Below, one piece after another: positions 59,219 to 64,000 of a stretch of 64,000 bases of DNA (position 1 is the stretch's first letter; every line of letters begins with the position of its first letter). The stretch lies in the NCBI RefSeq assembly GCF_004761865.1, contig NZ_SJDM01000013.1, positions 17,595-81,594 of the forward strand. Reading direction: 5' to 3'. The stretch is from Crenalkalicoccus roseus (GTDB taxonomy: Bacteria > Pseudomonadota > Alphaproteobacteria > Acetobacterales > Acetobacteraceae). Made by a program: the position numbers and the translations under genes. Below the pieces are notes generated by a model. The model ran no database searches, was not told the origin of the DNA, and saw only the letters and a list, made by a program, of their open reading frames with translations.

Positions 59219-59815
59219 TCAGGCCGGGGCGCGCCGCCCCTCGGCCGCGGTCCGGGCGAGATGCCGGCGCAGCTCCAGCGCCACGCCGTTGGCGATCTCG
59301 TGCGCCAGCATCCCGACCAGGCGCTGCTCCATGGCGTCGCGCGCGGTGTCGGCGGCGAAGAATTGCAGGTCGGGCACGTTGAAGGCGTCCATCACCCGCA
59401 CCGGCATGGCGCTGCGCCCGACCGGCTGCGGCGGCACCGAGAGCGTCGCCAGCGTCCAGTTGCCGATGGCGATGCTGCGCACGCGGCTGATCGTGCCGTC
59501 GCGGCGGTAGCCGAGGATCTCGGTGTCGAACCCCACGCCCACGGTCAGCAGGTAGCGCGCCTGGGTGCCCGGCGCCGATCCCTCGAAGCGCCGCTGCAGG
59601 TCGCGGCGCAGCAGCTGGCCGAAGCGGTCGCCGATCGGGGCGACGCGCACGGCGGCAAGCTCCGCACGCAGCTCGGCCGGCCCCTCCGGCGCCGCGGCCG
59701 GGCCGTAGAGCGGGCGGAAGCCGCAGCCGCCGAGGGCGAGCAGCCCGGCGGCGCCGAGCAGGGCGCGCCGCGGCCGGCGGTCAGACGACGAAGTTGACGA
59801 TGCGGCCCGGGACAT
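59219..59815 (-). CDS. lptE: LPS-assembly lipoprotein LptE
   Basis: A 198-aa outer-membrane lipoprotein that plugs and supports LptD. After a Ser/Arg-rich start ([12 protein letters not shown]) the lipobox [14 protein letters not shown] places the lipidated cysteine near residue 31. The mature domain ([20 protein letters not shown] and the YLLTVGVGF strand) matches the alphaproteobacterial LptE family. Its 5' end overlaps the 3' end of leuS by 35 nt, an unusually long coding overlap, and holA follows after 2 nt. Confidence 0.92.
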   Translation of the reverse strand: MSRAASSTSSSDRRPRRALLGAAGLLALGGCGFRPLYGPAAAPEGPAELRAELAAVRVAPIGDRFGQLLRRDLQRRFEGSAPGTQARYLLTVGVGFDTEILGYRRDGTISRVRSIAIGNWTLATLSVPPQPVGRSAMPVRVMDAFNVPDLQFFAADTARDAMEQRLVGMLAHEIANGVALELRRHLARTAAEGRRAPA

Positions 59816-62456
59816 GGATGCGCTTCCGGATGGGGCGGCCGGCGAGGGCGCGCTGCACGTTCGGCTCCGCCTCGGCGGCGGCGAGGACCTCCGCCTCCGT
59901 GGCGCCGGCCGGCACCTCGATGGTGCCGCGCAGCCTGCCGAGCACCTGCACGGCGATGGTGAGGGTATCGGCCTTCAGCAGCGCCGGATCGGCCTCCGGC
60001 CAGGGCAGCTCGGCCACCAGCCGCGCCTCGCCCGGGCGCAGCATGGACCACAGCTCCTCGGCGAGGTGCGGCATCATCGGCGCGGCGAGGCGGGTGATGG
60101 TCTCGAGCGCCTCGCGCCGCGCCGCGGCGCAGTCCGCTCCCTCCGCCTCGGCGATGGCGTTGGCGAATTCGTGGATGCGCGCCACCGCGACGTTGAAGGC
60201 GAAGCCTTCCAGCGCCTCGGTCACCGCGGCGATGGTGCGGTGCGTCGCCTGGCGCAGCCTCCGCGCCGCGCCCGCCGCGTCCCCGGGCGGCGTGCCGGGG
60301 GGCGGCAGGGAGGGCAGCGCCAGGGCGGTCATGCGCCACAGGCGCTGGGTGAAGCGGAAGGCGCCGGCGACCCCGGCCTCCGTCCACTCCATGTCGCGCT
60401 CCGGCGGATTGTCGGAGAGGATGAACCAGCGCGCGGTGTCGGCGCCGTAGCGCTCGATGATGGCGCCGGGATCCACCGTGTTGCGCTTCGACTTCGACAT
60501 CGCCTCGACGCGGCCGATGGTGGCCGGCGCGCGTGTCGCCTTTTCGACCGCGCCGCGGCTGCCGTCGGGGGCGGTGACGATCTCCACCTCCTCGGGGTAG
60601 AGCCAGCGGCCGTCGGCGGCGCGGTAGCTCTCATGCGTCACCATGCCCTGGGTGAACAGCCCGGCGAAGGGCTCGGCGAGGGCGAGGTGCCCGGTGTCGC
60701 GCATGGCGCGGGCGAAGAAGCGGGAATAGAGCAGGTGCAGGATCGCGTGCTCGATGCCGCCGATGTACTGGTCCACCGGCAGCCAGGCGTCCACCGCCTC
60801 CCGCGTCACCGGGACGGGCGCGCGCGGCGAGCAGAAGCGGGCGAAGTACCACGACGAATCCACGAAGGTGTCGAAGGTGTCGGTCTCGCGCCGCGCCGGC
60901 CGGCCGCAGCGCGGGCAGTCCACGTGCTTCCAGCGGGGGTGGTGGTCGAGCGGGTTGCCGGGCCGCGAGAAGTCCACGTCCTCGGGCAGCAGCACCGGGA
61001 GCCGGTCCTCCGGCACCGGCACGGCGCCGCAGCCCTCGCAGTGGATCACCGGGATCGGGCAGCCCCAGTAGCGCTGGCGGGAGACGCCCCAGTCGCGCAG
61101 CCGCCAGTTCACCACGCCCTCGCCCTGGCCCGTGCGCTCCAGCGCCTCGACGACGCGGCGCTTGGCCTCGGGCACGGAGAGCCCGTCGAGGAAGCCGGAG
61201 TTGAAGATCGTCCCGTCCTCGACATAGGCCTCCTCGCCGATGGTGAAGCGGGCCGGGTCGGCGCCGGGCGGCAGCACCACGGGCAGCACGGAGAGGCCGT
61301 ACTTCCGGGCGAATTCCAGGTCGCGCTGGTCGTGGCCGGGGCAGCCGAAGATGGCGCCGGTGCCGTATTCCATCAGCACGAAATTGGCGATCCAGACCGG
61401 GAAGGTGACGCCTTCCAGGAAGGGATGCGCGACGCGCAGCCCGGTGTCGTGGCCGCGCTTCTCCGCCTGCTCGATCGCCGCCTCGGAGGTGCCCATGCGG
61501 CGGCACTCGGCGATGAACTCCGCCGCCTTCGGGTCGCGCGCCGCCACCGCCTGGGCCAGCGGATGCTCGGCGGCGAGGGCGAGGAAGCTCATGCCGAACA
61601 GCGTGTCGGGGCGCGTCGTGAACACCTCCACCTCGGCGATGTCCGCGACCGCCTCGGCCAGGCGGAAGCGCACCCGCGCGCCCTCGCTGCGGCCGATCCA
61701 GTTGGCCTGCATCAGCTTCACGCGCTCGGGCCAGCGGTCGAGGCCGTCCAGCGCGGCCAGCAGGTCCTCCGCGTAGCGCGTGATGCGGAAGAACCACTGC
61801 GCCAGCTTCTTCTTCTCGACCGGCGCGCCGGAGCGCCAGCCGCGGCCGTCGATCACCTGCTCGTTCGCCAGCACGGTCTGGTCCACCGGGTCCCAGTTGA
61901 CCCAGCTCTCCTTGCGCTCGACGAGGCCGGCCTTCCAGAAGTCGAGGAACAGGCGCTGCTGCTGGCCGTAGTACTCCGGGTCGCAGGTGGCGAATTCCCG
62001 CGCCCAGTCCAGGCTGAGTCCCATGCGCTTCAGCTCGGCGCGCATGGCGGCGATGTTGTCGTAGGTCCACCTGCCGGGGTGGATGCCGCGCTCCCGCGCC
62101 GCGTTCTCGGCCGGCAGGCCGAAGGCGTCCCAGCCCATCGGGTGCATCACCAGGTGGCCGCGGGCGCGCTTGTAGCGCGCCACCACGTCGCCCAGCGTGT
62201 AGTTCCGCACATGCCCCATGTGGATCTTGCCGCTGGGGTAGGGGAACATCTCCAGCACGTAGTACTTGCGCGCCCCGGGCGGCGGCACGTCGGGCACGGC
62301 GAAGCAGCCGCGCCGCTCCCATTCCGCCTGCCAGCGCGGCTCGGCGGTGCGGAAGTCGTGGCGCGGCTCGGGGCGCGGGCCCTGCGCCGCCCGATCGCCC
62401 GCGGGGGCGGCCGAGGGGGGCACGTCGGTCGGCACGGTGCGGTCCTTGTCGTTCAT
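59781..62456 (-). CDS. leuS: Leucyl-tRNA synthetase
   Basis: An 891-aa class I synthetase. The HIGH motif reads [12 protein letters not shown] and the KMSKS loop reads [14 protein letters not shown]. The CP1 editing domain ([20 protein letters not shown]), a zinc-type cluster ([24 protein letters not shown]), the [12 protein letters not shown] block and the C-terminal extension ([20 protein letters not shown]) are complete. The N-terminal ~40 residues are a Pro-rich lead. Gene order with lptE and holA is conserved. The 71-nt spacer from the HD gene is GC-rich and shows no clear promoter. Confidence 0.97.
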   Translation of the reverse strand: MNDKDRTVPTDVPPSAAPAGDRAAQGPRPEPRHDFRTAEPRWQAEWERRGCFAVPDVPPPGARKYYVLEMFPYPSGKIHMGHVRNYTLGDVVARYKRARGHLVMHPMGWDAFGLPAENAARERGIHPGRWTYDNIAAMRAELKRMGLSLDWAREFATCDPEYYGQQQRLFLDFWKAGLVERKESWVNWDPVDQTVLANEQVIDGRGWRSGAPVEKKKLAQWFFRITRYAEDLLAALDGLDRWPERVKLMQANWIGRSEGARVRFRLAEAVADIAEVEVFTTRPDTLFGMSFLALAAEHPLAQAVAARDPKAAEFIAECRRMGTSEAAIEQAEKRGHDTGLRVAHPFLEGVTFPVWIANFVLMEYGTGAIFGCPGHDQRDLEFARKYGLSVLPVVLPPGADPARFTIGEEAYVEDGTIFNSGFLDGLSVPEAKRRVVEALERTGQGEGVVNWRLRDWGVSRQRYWGCPIPVIHCEGCGAVPVPEDRLPVLLPEDVDFSRPGNPLDHHPRWKHVDCPRCGRPARRETDTFDTFVDSSWYFARFCSPRAPVPVTREAVDAWLPVDQYIGGIEHAILHLLYSRFFARAMRDTGHLALAEPFAGLFTQGMVTHESYRAADGRWLYPEEVEIVTAPDGSRGAVEKATRAPATIGRVEAMSKSKRNTVDPGAIIERYGADTARWFILSDNPPERDMEWTEAGVAGAFRFTQRLWRMTALALPSLPPPGTPPGDAAGAARRLRQATHRTIAAVTEALEGFAFNVAVARIHEFANAIAEAEGADCAAARREALETITRLAAPMMPHLAEELWSMLRPGEARLVAELPWPEADPALLKADTLTIAVQVLGRLRGTIEVPAGATEAEVLAAAEAEPNVQRALAGRPIRKRIHVPGRIVNFVV

Positions 62457-62527
62457 GGCTCGGGGCGCGTTCTCGCGCTACGCAATAGGCCGCGCCGGGG
62501 GCGGAGGGAAGCGGGGCGGACGCGCCT

Positions 62528-63106
62528 TCAGCCGCCGCGGCGCAGATAGAAGGGCGTCCGGCCCATGCGGCGCAGCGCGTGGTCGGCGGCGAACAGGTCG
62601 GCGTAGTGCAGCACATGCGCCTCCGGCGTCCGGCCGTGGAAGGGCGCGTTGCCGGCATGGGTGGCGACGGTGCTGACGACGAGGTGCGGGAAGCCGAGAT
62701 CCTTGAGCAGCATCGCCCCCACCACCCCGTGCGGCAGCTCGTGGTAGAGCGCGGTGTGGCCGTCCCGCAGGTAGAGCAGCGGCTTGTCCACGTCGTGCAG
62801 GATCAGGATCGGGAGCAGGAGGTCGCGGTCGAAGGCGGCGCCCCAATCCGCCTCGGCCCGCCGCGCCAGGTCGAGCCCCGCCCGCGTCACCTCGTTGACA
62901 TGCGCCATGAGGGGGTAGGAAGGGGTGCCGGGCGTGAACACCATGTCCTCCAGCGCCTCGTGCGGCGAGGAGACCCAGGCGCTGACCCAGGCGGTGACGA
63001 TCCGCTCCCGCACCCCGGGCGAGACCAGGTCGAGGCCCCAGAGCCAGTCCTCCACCGCCCTGCGGCGCCAATTGCTGCCGTGGTCGATGCTGTAGGGGCT
63101 GCCCAT
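62528..63106 (-). CDS. HD-domain protein (probable metal-dependent phosphohydrolase)
   Basis: A 192-aa protein with HD-domain features: an upstream His in MAHVNEVTRAG, the HD pair in LPILILHDVDKP, later His residues in YHELPHGVVGAMLLKDLG and TVATHAGNAPF, and a final HYADLFAADHALRR. This H...HD...H...D order fits nucleotide or phosphoester hydrolases. The substrate is unknown. GGGGAGGAGGAGG directly before the ATG marks the start. It is divergent from the tripartite-transporter binding protein gene and upstream of leuS on the same strand. Confidence 0.82.
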   Translation of the reverse strand: MGSPYSIDHGSNWRRRAVEDWLWGLDLVSPGVRERIVTAWVSAWVSSPHEALEDMVFTPGTPSYPLMAHVNEVTRAGLDLARRAEADWGAAFDRDLLLPILILHDVDKPLLYLRDGHTALYHELPHGVVGAMLLKDLGFPHLVVSTVATHAGNAPFHGRTPEAHVLHYADLFAADHALRRMGRTPFYLRRGG

Positions 63107-63226
63107 CCCTCCTCCTCCCCATGGCGGCGCGGCAGCCTGCGGCGCCGTCACGGCGCTGGCAAGCGCGGCGGTGCGGGCGGAAGGGAGGCGGTGTAGGCTC
63201 CCGCCGCTGCGGGAGGAGGACGGGCG

Positions 63227-64000
63227 ATGCGCGAGGGAGGCGGGGCGCGGGCGGCGGTGGGGCGCCGGCGGGCGCTGGCGGCGGGGCTGGCCGGCCTGCT
63301 GGCAGCGGGCGCGGCGCGGGCGCAGCCGGCCTGGCCAGGCCGGCCGGTGCGGGTGATCGTGCCCTGGCCGCCGGGCGGCGGCGCGGACACGGTGGGGCGC
63401 ATCCTCTTTGCCCGCCTCTCCGAGGCGCTCGGGCAGCAATTCGTCATCGAGAACCGCCCCGGCGCCTCGGGCACCATCGGCGCGGCGGCGGCGGCGCGGG
63501 CCGAGCCCGATGGCCACACCGTGCTCTACGACGCCACGGCGCAGTCGGTGAACCCCTTCCTGATGCCGGCCATGCCCTTCGACGTGCGGCGGGACTTCGA
63601 GACGGTGTTCCTCGCCGCCGTGGTGCCGAACCTGCTGGTGGTCACCCCCTCGGTGCCGGTGCGGACGGTGGGGGAGGTGATCGAGCTGGCGAAGCGCACC
63701 CCCGGCGGGCTGAGCTGGGCCTCCTCCGGCAACGGCTCGGTGCAGCACATGGCGCTCGAGCTGTTCCGGCAGATGAGCGGCGCGCCGCTGGTCCACGTGC
63801 CCTATCGCGGCGGCGGGCCGGCGCTGAACGACGTGATCGGCGGGCAGATCAACTTCTACTTCAGCAACGCCAGCGCCTCGACGCCGCATGTCGCATCCGG
63901 CGCGGTACGCGCCATCGCGCATACCGGCGCCGGGCGGCTCGACACCATGCCGGACCTGCCCGCGGTGGCGGAGACGCTGCCGGGCTTCGAGGCCTATGAG
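63227..64000 (+). CDS. Bug-family tripartite tricarboxylate transporter substrate-binding protein (cut by window edge)
   Basis: The first 258 residues of a TctC-type periplasmic binding protein (usually ~320 aa). A twin-Arg-like basic start (VGRRRALAAGLAGLLAAGAA) is a signal peptide cut after ARAQP. The fold's hallmark blocks follow: PVRVIVPWPPGGGADTVGRI, VIENRPGASGTIGAAAAAR, FDVRRDFETVFLAAVVPNLL and HVPYRGGGPALNDVIGGQIN. Ligands in the family are organic acids, amides or related compounds and are unassigned here. The gene lies in an intergenic head-to-head with the HD gene. Membrane partners TctA/TctB are not visible, as is common for Bug proteins. Confidence 0.92.
   Translation, partial: MREGGGARAAVGRRRALAAGLAGLLAAGAARAQPAWPGRPVRVIVPWPPGGGADTVGRILFARLSEALGQQFVIENRPGASGTIGAAAAARAEPDGHTVLYDATAQSVNPFLMPAMPFDVRRDFETVFLAAVVPNLLVVTPSVPVRTVGEVIELAKRTPGGLSWASSGNGSVQHMALELFRQMSGAPLVHVPYRGGGPALNDVIGGQINFYFSNASASTPHVASGAVRAIAHTGAGRLDTMPDLPAVAETLPGFEAYE

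Overview
The window is a 64 kb piece of a very GC-rich alphaproteobacterial chromosome with dense short-gap operons, many 4-nt stop/start overlaps (ATGA, GTGA) and frequent GTG/TTG starts. The alphaproteobacterial SerC type, the rpmH-rnpA-yidD-yidC-engB-argB order, leuS-lptE-holA, lptF-lptG-lptD, a Bug-family binding protein and the base composition suggest an Acetobacteraceae-like (Roseomonas-type) organism. The family assignment is inference. I saw no rRNA, tRNA, CRISPR array, integrase or transposase.

Layout. 1-10.3 kb is the accessory-looking part: a leftward set reading RTX repeat protein, two-domain GT2 glycosyltransferase, GT4 glycosyltransferase, small accessory-domain membrane protein, two different type I secretion ABC half-transporters and an HlyD adaptor cut by the left edge. 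A second RTX protein diverges from the first across a 280-bp AT-richer spacer that holds a 37-bp bipartite dyad. 10.3-15.4 kb is a six-gene leftward queuosine operon (queA-tgt-queF-queG-queC and a YhhQ/VUT transporter). 15.5-24 kb has a secreted phosphoesterase-like protein, an MmeI-like single-chain restriction-modification enzyme with an AT-richer patch in its presumed target-recognition region, a phospholipase-D/cardiolipin synthase-like protein, an EamA transporter, panC, an RlmI-like methyltransferase and a DUF3293 protein.

24-30.6 kb (all leftward) has an MmgE/PrpD-family protein with trans-aconitate methyltransferase, a patatin-like hydrolase coupled to 3-hydroxybutyrate dehydrogenase, and a flavin disulfide reductase overlapping a TVP38/TMEM64 membrane protein. 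30.7-35 kb is rpmH-rnpA-yidD-yidC-engB-argB. 35-37.6 kb is a DUF2336 protein coupled to a diguanylate cyclase. 37.8-40.4 kb is dapD-dapE and a membrane protein that appears to start at CTG. 40.4-45 kb is lptF-lptG-lptD. 45.2-47.6 kb is an envelope triad (helical protein, Holin-X-like, DUF3618). 47.7-52 kb pairs a D-2-hydroxyglutarate dehydrogenase-like flavoprotein with divergent serC-serA. 52.2-58.1 kb has a Lon-N protein, CnoX-like thioredoxin-TPR, a ProXp/YbaK deacylase, an AI-2E family permease, a thiolase-like protein and an enoyl-CoA hydratase. A palindromic REP-like element then precedes leuS-lptE-holA (transcribed leftward), an HD-domain protein and a Bug-family periplasmic binding protein cut by the right edge.

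The most interesting points are the RTX/glycosyltransferase/heterodimeric type I secretion locus with its divergent dyad promoter region, the TRD-localised composition shift in the MmeI-like enzyme, the D2HGDH-SerC-SerA neighbourhood, the tam/MmgE-PrpD pair, and the CTG start supported by a perfect Shine-Dalgarno.
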